A stretch of 64,000 nucleotides of DNA from CAYNST01 sp964641175 (GCA_964641175.1 CAZXLJ010000002.1:6325-70324), one strand, 5' to 3'. Counted from the stretch's first letter, positions 1 to 9,034 are shown. Numbers and translations are program-made. Notes: generated from the sequence alone by a model not told the origin.

Positions 1-1
1 T

Positions 2-577
2 TACGGATGGGCTTTGCATAACCGCGCCCAGTTACTGCCGACGCGGAAGCAGCTGGAAGTAGCTGAATCTGTCGTCGGGGATTTCCGGAAGAAGTCCGCG
101 GCGCAGATGAAAGTAATCTTTGTAGTGCCGGACTACTACGAAGACCGACCAAAGCCCTGCATGAACGGCTGGGCGTCCATATTTCTAACAATCACTCCGG
201 ACGGCACCGCTCTTCCCTGTCACAGCGCGCGCGATCTGCCGATCGAATTTCCAAACGTCCGCACCACCAGTATCGACTCTATCTGGAGAACATCTTCCGG
301 GTTTAATGCTTTCCGTGGAGACGAGTGGATGGTTGAGCCGTGCCGCAGTTGTCCCGAAAAACAGAAGGATTTTGGAGGATGCCGTTGCCAGGCATTTATG
401 CTCACCGGAGATGCCGCCAATGCGGATCCCGTTTGCGCAAAAAGTCCCTTTCGTGAGCGAGTCACATCAATAGTCCGCCAGGCACAGCAACCAAAAGTTG
501 ATGAATTGCCGCTGATGTTTCGCAATATGGCCGCCTCGCGCGTCCTTATCGCAAGCGACCTGGGTAAGACAGACTGA
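2..577 (+). CDS. pqqE: PqqE C-terminal part (PQQ biosynthesis radical SAM protein), 5' truncated by window edge
   Basis: The reading frame is open from base 2 (Y-G-W-A-L-H-N-R) and ends with TGA at 575-577, so only about 190 C-terminal residues of a usually 360-380 residue enzyme are present. PqqE joins the Glu and Tyr side chains of the PqqA peptide, the first step in making the redox cofactor PQQ. The visible part is the SPASM domain that binds auxiliary Fe-S clusters. Its cysteines lie in KPCMNGW, LPCHSAR, CRSCPEK, GGCRCQAF and DPVCAKSP, the pattern expected for PqqE. The radical SAM CxxxCxxC motif would be upstream of the window. Other pqq genes are probably just outside. A soluble PQQ-dependent sugar dehydrogenase at 42995-44212 is a possible user of the cofactor. 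The ttg at 14 is an internal Leu codon, not the start. Confidence 0.93.
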   Translation, partial: YGWALHNRAQLLPTRKQLEVAESVVGDFRKKSAAQMKVIFVVPDYYEDRPKPCMNGWASIFLTITPDGTALPCHSARDLPIEFPNVRTTSIDSIWRTSSGFNAFRGDEWMVEPCRSCPEKQKDFGGCRCQAFMLTGDAANADPVCAKSPFRERVTSIVRQAQQPKVDELPLMFRNMAASRVLIASDLGKTD

Positions 578-695
578 GTGCTAATTGCTTCGGTTAAATG
601 CCGATAAATACAGCCAGGCCAACCTTTATCTCCGTATAAATCAGCGCTCGTAGAACGACGACCCATTAACCGTCAGCTAATCCGGAGGAATACTC

Positions 696-1739
696 ATGGC
701 AGGTCCGCGCTGTCGCAATAATGTCAAAGGAAGCTCAGAACTATTCGGAAAAGTAGTGGTTATCACCGGCGCTTCAGCAGGGGTCGGCCGGGCTACCGCT
801 GTGGCGTTCGCGCAATTGGGCGCCCGCGTCGCGTTGCTCGCCCGTGGGGTCGAAGGGCTGGAGGCAGCGGCTGCGGAAGTAAACGGTGCGGGCGGACATG
901 CCCTGGTTATTCCGACAGACGTTGCGGATCCGGGACAGGTCGATCATGCAGCTCAACGAGTTGAATCCGAATTGGGTCCTATCGATATCTGGATCAATTC
1001 TGCCATGGTCACGGTCTTCTCAACGTTTGATGAAATGACCACCGAAGAATTTGATCAAGTGAACCGGGTAACTTATCTCGGAACGGTATACGGCACGCGG
1101 GCGGCACTGCGCTACATGAGGCCACGTGGCCGAGGTAAGGTAATTCAGGTCGGTTCTGCCCTGGCTTATCGTTCCATACCGCTACAATCGGCTTATTGTG
1201 GTGCCAAAGCAGCCGTGAGAGGTTTTACGGATGCGATCAGGGTCGAGCTGATGCGAGATCGATCGGAAGTGAGAATATGCATGGTACAGCTCGGAGCGTT
1301 CAACACTCCCCAGTTTGAATGGGCGCGGGCGCGGCTTGGCGCTCGTCCTCAACCCGTACCCCCGATATATCAGCCTGAAGTTGCGGCGGAGTCCATCATT
1401 TATGCGGCGTGTCATGACCGTCGGGAGGTATGGAATACCTTTTCCACCTTCAAGACGATTGTTGGCGGCTTTTTACTGCCGCACATCGGAGACTATATGG
1501 CGCTGAAGCAAGCCTGGTCGGGACAAAAGGATGATGATTCACCTGTTCCCCGGGATCGTCCGGATAATCTGTTCAAACCAGTCAATCGGGACCTCGGTTC
1601 TCACGGTCGCTTTGACGCAGAAGCGCATAACAACAGCTGGTATTTGAAATTCACCGAAAACCGGACTCCGATTCTGTTCGGTGCTCTTGCCATGGCGGCT
1701 GCTCTGGGAATCGGGATGGCAAAAAAGAAAAAGCTTTAG
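696..1739 (+). CDS. Short-chain dehydrogenase/reductase with hydrophobic C-terminal tail
   Basis: This is a classical SDR-type NAD(P)-dependent oxidoreductase of 347 residues. It has the TGASAGVG nucleotide-binding motif at residues 24-31, NSAM at 101-104 in place of NNAG, an active-site Ser near 154 and the Y-C-G-A-K motif with Tyr167 and Lys171. The ATG at 696 follows a good ribosome-binding site (GGAGG at 684-688). The protein is about 90 residues longer than a simple SDR. Its end is unusual: a hydrophobic stretch (about 324-341) followed by AKKKKL, which could anchor the enzyme to the membrane by its tail. It lies 118 bp after pqqE on the same strand. The substrate cannot be read from the sequence. 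Confidence 0.88.
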   Translation: MAGPRCRNNVKGSSELFGKVVVITGASAGVGRATAVAFAQLGARVALLARGVEGLEAAAAEVNGAGGHALVIPTDVADPGQVDHAAQRVESELGPIDIWINSAMVTVFSTFDEMTTEEFDQVNRVTYLGTVYGTRAALRYMRPRGRGKVIQVGSALAYRSIPLQSAYCGAKAAVRGFTDAIRVELMRDRSEVRICMVQLGAFNTPQFEWARARLGARPQPVPPIYQPEVAAESIIYAACHDRREVWNTFSTFKTIVGGFLLPHIGDYMALKQAWSGQKDDDSPVPRDRPDNLFKPVNRDLGSHGRFDAEAHNNSWYLKFTENRTPILFGALAMAAALGIGMAKKKKL

Positions 1740-1837
1740 ACGCCGGTCCTTTCTTCCGACATTCCGAGGAACCGGGCACTTTAGCCACGCCATCTCTATA
1801 CTGAACGATACGATCATCAACACGGTTTTCCCCGGAT

Positions 1838-4543
1838 ATGATTGTTCATCGCCTCTGTATGGTTGTTGCCTTGTTTCTTTCAACGGCTCTTGGCGGCTGT
1901 GGTGAAAAAGGCGCCGGCGGATCTCGATCCGATCAAATCAGTAGCAAGGGAAGCGCCTTCACCATAAATTCTGCCAGGCTTGTTCCATGGGTCTTCCCCT
2001 TTGACGATGCCACAGCAGGTATCACTCATTTCGGGGAGCGTCTGAATCACTCACCGGCCGGCTCACGAGGTCCTTTAAAGATCAGCGACGATGGGCATTT
2101 TCAGATCGCTGGCAAGCGCATCAGGTTCTGGGGCTTTAATATTAACGGTGTGTCGTGCTTTCCGTCCAAAGATGACGCCGCGGCCATCGCGGCCAGACTG
2201 GCGAAATTCGGAGCAAATATTGTTCGATTCCACCATCTGGATCACCGCTGGGGTGGCCTGTCCCTGATCGATTATTCCAAAGGTGGCTCCAGGGTATTTA
2301 ATGAGGTCGCTCTGGACCGGCTCGACTATTTCGTATCCCGACTCAAGGCAGAAGGAATTTACGTCAATTTTAATTTGTTGACTGCGCGTGAGTTTTATCC
2401 GGAAGATGGATTGCCTGCGGACATATCCACACTCACCTGGAAGCAACGGCATGTCTTGGGGTTTGTAATGCCGCAGGTGCGCGCTCTGGAGAAGGAGCAT
2501 GCCCGTAATTTGCTGACGCACGTAAACCCCTACACTCAGTTAAAGTACGCCGACGATCCCGCAATAGCGATTGTTGAAATCAACAACGAGAACGGCATGC
2601 TTCATCAATTCCTTGATGGAGCCATCGACATCTGGCCTGCTTCCGCTGCAGGTCTGTTGAAAGCGCAATGGAACCACTGGCTGAAGGTTAAATACGGAAC
2701 GACCGCGGATTTGAAAAACGCCTGGGTCGAAGCAGAGACGCCGCCGGGCCGCGAGTTAATCAAGAACAACAGTTTCGCCGAGGGCTTTTCGCGATGGAAT
2801 CTGGAAACGCATGGGGTTGCGCGCGCATTGGCGGGTGCAGGCAGCTTTGGCGGTGAACGCGCCGCCCAGATCAATGTGCAGCGCCCGGGGACTGAACCCT
2901 GGCACGTGCAGCTGACCCAGTCAGGCGTCTCGCTGGAAAAAGGCCAGATCTACACCGTAAGTTTCCGCGCGAAATCCCAGACTGAACGACCGCTGTCAAT
3001 ATCCATCCAAAAATCGCAGTCTCCCTGGAATTCCTTTAAGCACTACCAATTCCGGATCGGTAAGCGCTGGGGATACTATTCCAGATCGTTCACTTCTTCC
3101 GTTTCCCGCTCTGATCTGCGCCTTACTCTTGCGGAGTTCGGTGGTGAACCGGGCCAGATCCATATCACAGATATTTCTTTGCGCGAAGGCGGGACGGTTG
3201 AGAAACTCTCCGCCTTCGAGTCTCTGGAAGACCAAACAATCGCACTCAATTCAACCGCACTGGAGTATTCAATTGCGCGTGGCCATGACTGGTTTGAATT
3301 TCTGTATTCTCTCGAAGAAGACTACTGGACAGACATGAAGACCTTCCTTGAAGAGGACATCGGTATCTCCGGTTTACCATACGGAACCATTTCATCGCTG
3401 AGTTTGCCAAGCCTGCAGAAGAAATTTAAGTTTATTGATGCACATGGTTACTGGTGTCATCCGGTATTTCCTGGGAAACCATGGGACTCGTCCGACTGGT
3501 CCGTATGTAATCGCTCAATGGTCAGTTACCCGGAGAGAAATGTTCTTGGAGACCTCGCATTTCAAAAGCACAAAGGAATGCCTTTCACGGTGTCGGAATA
3601 TCAGCATGCGCTTCCCAATAGCTATGCGGCCGAAGGTCCGTTGCTGGTTGCAGCCTACGGTTCCCTGCAGGATTGGGACGGGGTGTACTTTTTCGGATAC
3701 GATGTCAGCTCCACAGGATCATGGAGCGAAAACCGCTTCGAAAACCACTTTCAGATGAACCAGCACCCCGCTTTAATGGCGAATTTTGCGGTGGGAGCCA
3801 ATCTCTTCCGACGCCATGATGTAGCCCCTTCCCGACAGCTACAGACAGTTTCCACCGACAAGGAGACGGAGCTGGATCGAGCATCCACTCAAGGAGGGGC
3901 CTGGAATACGCTTGGCGAATGGCATGAAGCTTTTTCATCCGTCCGAGCCTTCCGTTTTGGCGTCGGGCTGGCCGGCAACGACAGCGGACCGGCAGATACG
4001 GCTCTGTCAGGACAGGCCCTTACACATCTTCGGTCAGATACCGACGAACTAGTATGGAAGTCACCGGCGCGGAACCGGAGCCATGTAACGGTTAATACCG
4101 CCAACACCAAAGCGGTTATTGGATTCACGGCCGGTCAGGTTTACCAGCTCGGAGATGTGTCTCTTGAATTCGGCTCGCTAGCCCAAGGGTGGGCTACCAT
4201 TGCGGCAACAACCCAAAGCGGGAGTTTTGCGAATCTGGATCAGGAAACGACAATTTTAGTGGTAGCGACCGGCCTGGTGGAGAACACCGGCATGAAGTGG
4301 GTCAATCCGGAGCGTACGCAGCTCGCGGACGGCTGGGGAACAGCGCCGACGAGAGTAGAGATTGTTCCCTTCAAGTTGACGCTTCCCGTCGATGCCGGAC
4401 GAGTCAACGCCTGGTCTCTGACAGAGACCGGCGCACGGAAGCAGCCCCTGGTTGTAGTCCCACTGGATCGGGGCGCAAGCATCTCGGCGGATCTGGCGGG
4501 GGGCAGCCTCTGGTACGAGATCAGAATCGAGGCGTCGCACTGA
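1838..4543 (+). CDS. Secreted lipoprotein glycoside hydrolase (clan GH-A type) with inserted carbohydrate-binding module
   Basis: 901 residues. A signal peptide ends in a lipobox (LGGC, Cys21), so this should be a cell-surface or periplasmic lipoprotein. Residues about 85-300 begin a TIM-barrel glycosidase (NIVRFHHLDHRWGG near 127-140). They include an N-E-N motif at 250-252, where Glu251 fits the acid/base of clan GH-A. Residues about 306-455 read as a CBM4/9-like beta-sandwich (ELIKNNSF, AQINVQRPGTEPWHVQLTQS, YTVSFRAKSQ), and the barrel then resumes. Glu587 in TVSEYQHA fits the nucleophile, followed by GVYFFGYD. The last 200 residues look like a beta-rich accessory domain. The substrate is unknown. 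The start follows no clear ribosome-binding site. Confidence 0.8.
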   Translation: MIVHRLCMVVALFLSTALGGCGEKGAGGSRSDQISSKGSAFTINSARLVPWVFPFDDATAGITHFGERLNHSPAGSRGPLKISDDGHFQIAGKRIRFWGFNINGVSCFPSKDDAAAIAARLAKFGANIVRFHHLDHRWGGLSLIDYSKGGSRVFNEVALDRLDYFVSRLKAEGIYVNFNLLTAREFYPEDGLPADISTLTWKQRHVLGFVMPQVRALEKEHARNLLTHVNPYTQLKYADDPAIAIVEINNENGMLHQFLDGAIDIWPASAAGLLKAQWNHWLKVKYGTTADLKNAWVEAETPPGRELIKNNSFAEGFSRWNLETHGVARALAGAGSFGGERAAQINVQRPGTEPWHVQLTQSGVSLEKGQIYTVSFRAKSQTERPLSISIQKSQSPWNSFKHYQFRIGKRWGYYSRSFTSSVSRSDLRLTLAEFGGEPGQIHITDISLREGGTVEKLSAFESLEDQTIALNSTALEYSIARGHDWFEFLYSLEEDYWTDMKTFLEEDIGISGLPYGTISSLSLPSLQKKFKFIDAHGYWCHPVFPGKPWDSSDWSVCNRSMVSYPERNVLGDLAFQKHKGMPFTVSEYQHALPNSYAAEGPLLVAAYGSLQDWDGVYFFGYDVSSTGSWSENRFENHFQMNQHPALMANFAVGANLFRRHDVAPSRQLQTVSTDKETELDRASTQGGAWNTLGEWHEAFSSVRAFRFGVGLAGNDSGPADTALSGQALTHLRSDTDELVWKSPARNRSHVTVNTANTKAVIGFTAGQVYQLGDVSLEFGSLAQGWATIAATTQSGSFANLDQETTILVVATGLVENTGMKWVNPERTQLADGWGTAPTRVEIVPFKLTLPVDAGRVNAWSLTETGARKQPLVVVPLDRGASISADLAGGSLWYEIRIEASH

Positions 4544-4667
4544 TCGTTTCCATGTCCGGTTTACCGTCGACAGCACTGTACGGCGCGCTCATGCGCGTAC
4601 GTAGTGCGCGTTCATGGGTGCATCTCGTCCTCGCTGTCACGCGCAGCGGTCTGCGATCGCATTCAAC

Positions 4668-4877
4668 CTTCCTTATACCTCTAAAACCTGACCGATCTTT
4701 GGTAAACCCGGCGAATTTTCCTNNNNNNNNNNNNNNNNNNNNNNNNNNNNNNNNNNNNNNNNNNNNNNNNNNNNNNNNNNNNNNNNNNNNNNNNNNNNNN
4801 NNNNNNNNNNNNNNNNNNNNNNCTTCCTTATACCTCTAAAACCTGACCGATCTTTGGTAAACCCGGCGAATTTTCCT
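4668..4877. repeat. Identical 55-bp sequence on both sides of a 100-N gap
   Basis: Bases 4668-4722 (beginning cttccttatacct, ending gaattttcct) are repeated exactly at 4823-4877, immediately left and right of the run of Ns. An exact 55-bp overlap of two contig ends is what a de Bruijn assembler with k=55 leaves when two contigs are scaffolded without merging. The likely true sequence has a single copy and no missing bases. A genuine short tandem repeat cannot be excluded from sequence alone. Confidence 0.85.
4723..4822. other. Assembly gap (100 N)
   Basis: Exactly 100 Ns, the conventional placeholder for a gap of unknown size. Its flanks are identical (see 4668-4877), so the real gap length may be zero or negative. 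Confidence 0.97.
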
Positions 4878-4955
4878 GTTCAATACAAAACAACTCTTTT
4901 TAATTCCGGGTAAAGAATCTAATCTACGCCAGTTTTTTTCGCTGAAGGGTTCTTT

Positions 4956-6731
4956 ATGGAATGGCAAGGCTGGTTTTCGCTACTGCTCACGTTTGGCACC
5001 CTGGTGACTCTCATCGTCACGAGAATCAGCCCGCACCTGGTGATGATGGCGACACTGACCTTGTTGAGCCTGACGGGCGTTCTGACAGCGCAGGAGGCGC
5101 TGGCGGGCTTTGCCAATGAAGGTTTGATCACGGTAGCGGCGATGTTCATTGTCGCCGCGGGCATTCACGCCTCCGGCGGAATCGATCTGCTTGTGAACAG
5201 GGCGCTGGGGCATCCAAAGACTCTCCGCTCAGCGCTGCTCCGCATCTTCATTCCGGTCGTGTCATTAAGTGGTTTTCTCAACAATACTCCGGTGGTCGCC
5301 ACCATGATTCCCGGAATCAGTGCCTGGTCCCGGAAGATCGGTATTTCCCCATCAAAGTTAATGATTCCGCTTAGTTACAGTGCCATTCTCGGGGGCACCC
5401 TGACGCTGATAGGCACCAGTACCAATCTGGTGGTAAACGGACAATATCAGGCAATCACAGGGGAACCTGGTTTCTCTCTCTTTTCGATAACCGCAGTCGG
5501 GTTTCCCGCGGCCTGCTTCGGCGTGCTGTTCATGTGGTTGGCGTTTCCCCGGCTGTTGCCGGACAGGAAACAGAGCAAGGCATTTGCCAATCTGCGTGAA
5601 TTCACTTTGGAACTGCTGGTAGATCCGAATGGACCGCTGGTGGGGAAATCTGTAATTGATGCAGGGCTGCGGAATCTCAAGAGAGTCTATCTCATCGAAA
5701 TCGAGCGCAACGGAACCATAGTTTCGGCGGTGCCATCCGAAGAAATCCTGAAAGGTGGCGACCGCCTGGTGTTTGCTGGCGACACCGAAGCGATTTCTGA
5801 TCTTCTACGCATTCATGGGGTGCTCCCCTCTGAAGAATCGAGTGGGGAAAAAACGCTGGGAACTGCCCGCGCTGAACGTCGCCTTGTGGAGGCAGTCGTC
5901 TCACCTCATTGTGATGCTGTAGGCCATGCAATCCGGGAAGCGCGTTTTCGTGATCGCTATGGTGCGGCTGTATTGGCCGTAGCCCGCAACGGTGAGCGGG
6001 TCAAGGGAAATCTCGGAACAATCAAGCTGGAAGCTGGTGACACCCTGTTGCTCGAAGCACGTCCCGCCTTTGTAAGCCGGCAACGCTACAACAAGGATTT
6101 TCTTCTGATCAGCGATCTGGATACGGAACAGCCGCGCCACGAGCGGGCCATCCTGTCCTGGGCAATACTGATCATCGTCGTCCTGGCTGCCGGTTTCAAT
6201 GTCATCAGCATGCTCAACGCGGCGCTTATCGGATCAGCCTTGATGATCGCCACCGGCTGCTGCTCCTTGAGTCAAGCGGAAAAGAGCCTGGATCTCACTG
6301 TGCTGGTGACCATCGCTGCGTCATTTTCACTGGGGGTCGCTCTGCAAAAGACGGGCGTGTCCGCATTTCTCGCCGCAAACATCATTAGCCTTAGTGGTGG
6401 AGAAGCCTGGTTGATGCTCGCCCTGACCTATCTGGCGGTTTCTGTGCTCACCGAAATAATTACCAATAACGCGGCCGCAATCATTATGCTTCCTATCTCG
6501 TTGACCATGACCCAAAGCATGAACCTGAACAGCGAGCCTTTTGTGTTTGCGATCATGATGGCGGCCTCGGCAAGCTTCGCCACACCACTTGGCTATCAGA
6601 CGAACTTGATGGTGTATGGGCCGGGCGGCTACCGGTTCACTGATTTTCTGAGGGTGGGGATACCGATGAATCTGGTTATGGGAGCCTTCACGGTCAGCGT
6701 CCTTTTAATCGGATGGCCGCTTCATAAATAG
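4956..6731 (+). CDS. SLC13/DASS-family permease with two TrkA-C (RCK_C) domains
   Basis: A 591-residue inner-membrane transporter. Each half of the membrane domain carries family motifs: NNTPVV (109-114) and GTSTNL (153-158) in the first half, TNNAAAIIMLPI and TPLGYQTNLMVYGPGGY in the second. Between the halves, two cytosolic RCK_C/TrkA-C domains occupy about 215-290 and 305-378 (GDRLVFAG and GDTLLLEA are their final strands). This architecture is that of sodium-coupled anion or sulfate permeases of the YfbS/SdiA type; dicarboxylate transport is an alternative. It is convergent with trkH, and only three bases separate the two stop codons. The upstream region is interrupted by the scaffold gap, so its promoter is not visible. 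Confidence 0.9.
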   Translation: MEWQGWFSLLLTFGTLVTLIVTRISPHLVMMATLTLLSLTGVLTAQEALAGFANEGLITVAAMFIVAAGIHASGGIDLLVNRALGHPKTLRSALLRIFIPVVSLSGFLNNTPVVATMIPGISAWSRKIGISPSKLMIPLSYSAILGGTLTLIGTSTNLVVNGQYQAITGEPGFSLFSITAVGFPAACFGVLFMWLAFPRLLPDRKQSKAFANLREFTLELLVDPNGPLVGKSVIDAGLRNLKRVYLIEIERNGTIVSAVPSEEILKGGDRLVFAGDTEAISDLLRIHGVLPSEESSGEKTLGTARAERRLVEAVVSPHCDAVGHAIREARFRDRYGAAVLAVARNGERVKGNLGTIKLEAGDTLLLEARPAFVSRQRYNKDFLLISDLDTEQPRHERAILSWAILIIVVLAAGFNVISMLNAALIGSALMIATGCCSLSQAEKSLDLTVLVTIAASFSLGVALQKTGVSAFLAANIISLSGGEAWLMLALTYLAVSVLTEIITNNAAAIIMLPISLTMTQSMNLNSEPFVFAIMMAASASFATPLGYQTNLMVYGPGGYRFTDFLRVGIPMNLVMGAFTVSVLLIGWPLHK

Positions 6732-6734
6732 GTT

Positions 6735-8189
6735 TTATTGCCTCCAGAAGCTCGGAAAGAAGAGCGCCAGTATGGTGAAAAATTCAAGACGCCCGAGAAT
6801 CATCGCACCGGTCAGAATCCAGGTACCAGCGTCAGAAACCGACTGATAATTATTGCCCAGTGAGCCGAATGCAGGTCCTACTACGTTGACACAGGCGGCA
6901 ACTGCCGAAAACGCAGACCAGAGATCCAGACCAGTCGTAATAAGGGCGAGCGTCAGCGCCATACTTGTAAAGGCCGATAAGGCCATATAGGCCACCGTCG
7001 CTCTCAGAATAGTTTTTTCGACAGGTTCGCCCTGGTATTTGACGAGAAAAACACCGTTGCTGTGAATCAGGCGCTTTATTTCGAGATTGATAAGTTTCAC
7101 ACTCAAAACGTTTCTGACAATTTTATTCCCGCCCGCAGCGGAGCCAGCGCAACCCCCGAGATATCCGGCAACGACCAGCAAGAACGAGACCATAGGTGTC
7201 CAGCCCGTTTGATTCGACGCATGAAATCCGGTGGTGGTGATGAAGGAAACCAGGTGAAAAACAGCTTCATTCAAGGCGGTGACCGGGTTGTGTTGATACC
7301 CTGACATCCACAGGTCGAACACGATCACCAGCGAAAGAACGCCTATGGCGAGAATGAACCAGTAAAATTCTTCATCACGCCAGTAAGATCGCAGGCTCCT
7401 GGACTGCCAGACCTTGAAATGTAACGCGAAACTGGCGGCTCCAGCGAGCATGAAGATGACAGCGGCAATCTGGATCAGCGGGTTGTCAAAATGGCCGAGG
7501 TTCTTATCGTATGTGGAGAAGCCGCCTGTCGACACAGTAGTCAGACTGTGCGCAACTGCATCGAAGGCTGTCATCCCGCAAAGATAATAGGCTATCGCAC
7601 AGGCAAGCGTAATAACACCGTATACAAACCAGAGATAACGCGCGGTATCTACGATCCTCGGTGAGAGCTTGTCATTTCTTATGAGACCGGGTGTTTCCGC
7701 TTTGAGCAATTTCATGCCGCCGACATTGAGCATCGGTAGCACCGCGACCGCGAAAATAACTATTCCCAGTCCTCCGAGCCATTGCAGGAATTGACGATAT
7801 AACAGGAACGATCTCGGCATTTCATCCAGTCCCGCCAGGATAGTGGCCCCTGTGGTTGTGATGCCGCTCACACTCTCAAAAATACTGTCTGTGAAAGTCG
7901 CGCCGGTCACGAGGTGAATCGGGATCGCCCCTAAAACTCCGACGGCGATCCAGGTAACCGTTGCGAACAGCAATGCATCACGAAATCCTAAACTCGAAAC
8001 TCCGGCATGAGGCCTTTTAAAGCCCAAAAGCAAACTTGCCGCCAGCATGGCCAGTCCAGGTAATGCAAACGAACTCACCAGCTGATCGTTGAAAACGACG
8101 AGCGAGAGCAAGGCGAACGTCAGCTGCACGCAACCCATCAGACCCACTGGAAAAGCCAGAAGATAGAGGGTGGCGCTCCGATTTATCAT
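6735..8189 (-). CDS. trkH: TrkH-family potassium uptake protein
   Basis: 484 residues, entirely transmembrane. It shows the four pore-loop repeats of the TrkH/KtrB superfamily, each with its selectivity-filter segment: GITTTGATI, TVSTGGFST, FITTTGFHA and NVVGPAFGSLG. The length matches TrkH. It should conduct potassium across the inner membrane together with the cytosolic gating protein TrkA, which is not encoded nearby, as is common. Its 3' end abuts the convergent SLC13 permease gene, which itself carries TrkA-like C domains. Confidence 0.94.
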   Translation of the reverse strand: MINRSATLYLLAFPVGLMGCVQLTFALLSLVVFNDQLVSSFALPGLAMLAASLLLGFKRPHAGVSSLGFRDALLFATVTWIAVGVLGAIPIHLVTGATFTDSIFESVSGITTTGATILAGLDEMPRSFLLYRQFLQWLGGLGIVIFAVAVLPMLNVGGMKLLKAETPGLIRNDKLSPRIVDTARYLWFVYGVITLACAIAYYLCGMTAFDAVAHSLTTVSTGGFSTYDKNLGHFDNPLIQIAAVIFMLAGAASFALHFKVWQSRSLRSYWRDEEFYWFILAIGVLSLVIVFDLWMSGYQHNPVTALNEAVFHLVSFITTTGFHASNQTGWTPMVSFLLVVAGYLGGCAGSAAGGNKIVRNVLSVKLINLEIKRLIHSNGVFLVKYQGEPVEKTILRATVAYMALSAFTSMALTLALITTGLDLWSAFSAVAACVNVVGPAFGSLGNNYQSVSDAGTWILTGAMILGRLEFFTILALFFPSFWRQ

Positions 8190-8378
8190 TGGGTCATCTG
8201 TATGATTGAATGGAAGAAAAGTTCAGGACGTGACTAACCGTCGGCTGGTCGAGGCGCCAAGTTAGCATGAATGCGGGGCAGTTAAAATGGAAGTACGTAG
8301 ATTCTCAGGTGGGTAAATTCCGGACGCGTCATGGGCATCTGATTTGCCTTGCGGAGCCTCCTGTCTCGCACTGACGCT

Positions 8379-8398
8379 ATCCGGAATCAGCTCCGGAT
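8379..8398 (-). terminator. Hairpin just after the azurin stop codon
   Basis: ATCCGGA (8379-8385), a six-base loop, then TCCGGAT (8392-8398) form a perfect 7-bp stem, two bases beyond the azurin stop codon on the minus strand. There is no clear T-run, so termination strength is uncertain. Confidence 0.35.
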
Positions 8399-8400
8399 TC

Positions 8401-8853
8401 TTACGGTTTCAGCTCCACTGTGCCTTTCATGATGCCGCTATGTCCCGGGAAGGAGCAGAAGAACACGTAATTGGTGCCGTCTGTCAGATTACTGACGGGA
8501 AATTTAACCGATGTCTTTTCGCCGCCGCCGATAATTTCAGTCTGGACAACTACCCGCTTGTCGTCCGGTTTAACATAGTTGCTCGCCAGACCTGCATTCA
8601 TGCCATCACTCGCAACGGCCTTCATGTCATCTGCCTTGGTGATCACGATGTTATGCCCCATTACCTTGTCGGCGAGCTTGCCGGAATGAGTCAGATTGAG
8701 CGTGAATTCCTTACATGACTTACTGATGGTTATCTTGTCAGTACTAAAACGCATGGAATCGGTACTGTCTACTGTCATACTGCAGTCCTGAGCCAGGACG
8801 CCAGCAGACGCTGCAATCAGTGCCGTGGCTAGTGCTATCGAGATTACTTTCAT
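8401..8853 (-). CDS. azu: Azurin (type 1 blue copper protein)
   Basis: 150 residues. A 21-residue signal peptide (ending GVLA) gives a mature periplasmic protein starting QDCSMTVDSTD. The copper ligands are His67, Cys133, His138 and Met142 (in VMGHNIV and FFCSFPGHSGIMKG). After removal of the leader these are 46, 112, 117 and 121, exactly the classical azurin numbering. A disulfide Cys24-Cys47 is also conserved. Azurin shuttles electrons in the periplasm. It sits divergent from nnrS, upstream of nsrR and the nor genes, and shares an intergenic NsrR-like operator with nnrS. It may therefore feed electrons to the nitric oxide reductase or respond to the same signal. A TATATT-like -10 (complement of 8877-8882) could serve it. 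Confidence 0.97.
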   Translation of the reverse strand: MKVISIALATALIAASAGVLAQDCSMTVDSTDSMRFSTDKITISKSCKEFTLNLTHSGKLADKVMGHNIVITKADDMKAVASDGMNAGLASNYVKPDDKRVVVQTEIIGGGEKTSVKFPVSNLTDGTNYVFFCSFPGHSGIMKGTVELKP

Positions 8854-8912
8854 CGAGCTGTCTCCGCTATCAATAAAATATATGTATGTATGAATTGTAT
8901 CCGGCCATCTTA

Positions 8913-8935
8913 AAGATGTAAACTAAATGCACCTT
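8913..8935. promoter_or_regulatory. Candidate NsrR operator between azurin and nnrS
   Basis: AAGATG-N10-ATGCACCTT spans 23 bases. It matches 16 of the 19 defined positions of the NsrR 11-1-11 consensus (AAGnTGnATTTnAAATnCAnCTT). The mismatches are in the inner TTT of the left half. Its left arm also forms the right half of a palindrome CATCTT-A-AAGATG at 8907-8919. The site overlaps where a -35 box of nnrS would lie (TTTAAT at 8942-8947 as -10). nsrR itself lies two genes downstream. The family consensus is known; binding here is inferred. Confidence 0.62.
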
Positions 8936-9034
8936 TAGGGCTTTAATAACGTCACGCACACATACGGCGTTTGTCTTCCGTCGGATGATTGCTCAAGGTA
9001 TCAGCCCCGGTTACCGTCACGAGGACCACGGCGT

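Larger units (their letters stand above)
4544..4955. other. Intergenic stretch containing a scaffold gap; no gene seen
   Basis: About 410 bases between the glycosidase and the SLC13 permease. It holds the 100-N gap at 4723-4822 and the duplicated 55-bp flanks described separately. I see no credible reading frame, RNA gene or clear promoter here. The gap interrupts any leader of the permease. Confidence 0.6.

Noticed and set aside
220..666. 148-codon antisense frame over pqqE
   Set aside because: Complementary shadow of a conserved SPASM domain, with no start signal or family resemblance.
4550..4660. GC-rich, CATG-containing imperfect repeats after the glycosidase
   Set aside because: Short similar words (GCGCGCTCATG and GCGCGTTCATG) occur, but no regular array or stable hairpin could be supported.
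4189..4839. 216-codon frame running into the Ns
   Set aside because: It overlaps the glycosidase in another frame and is extended artificially by the gap.
6727..6740. Terminator between the SLC13 and trkH genes
   Set aside because: The two stop codons are three bases apart and no hairpin with a T-run was found.
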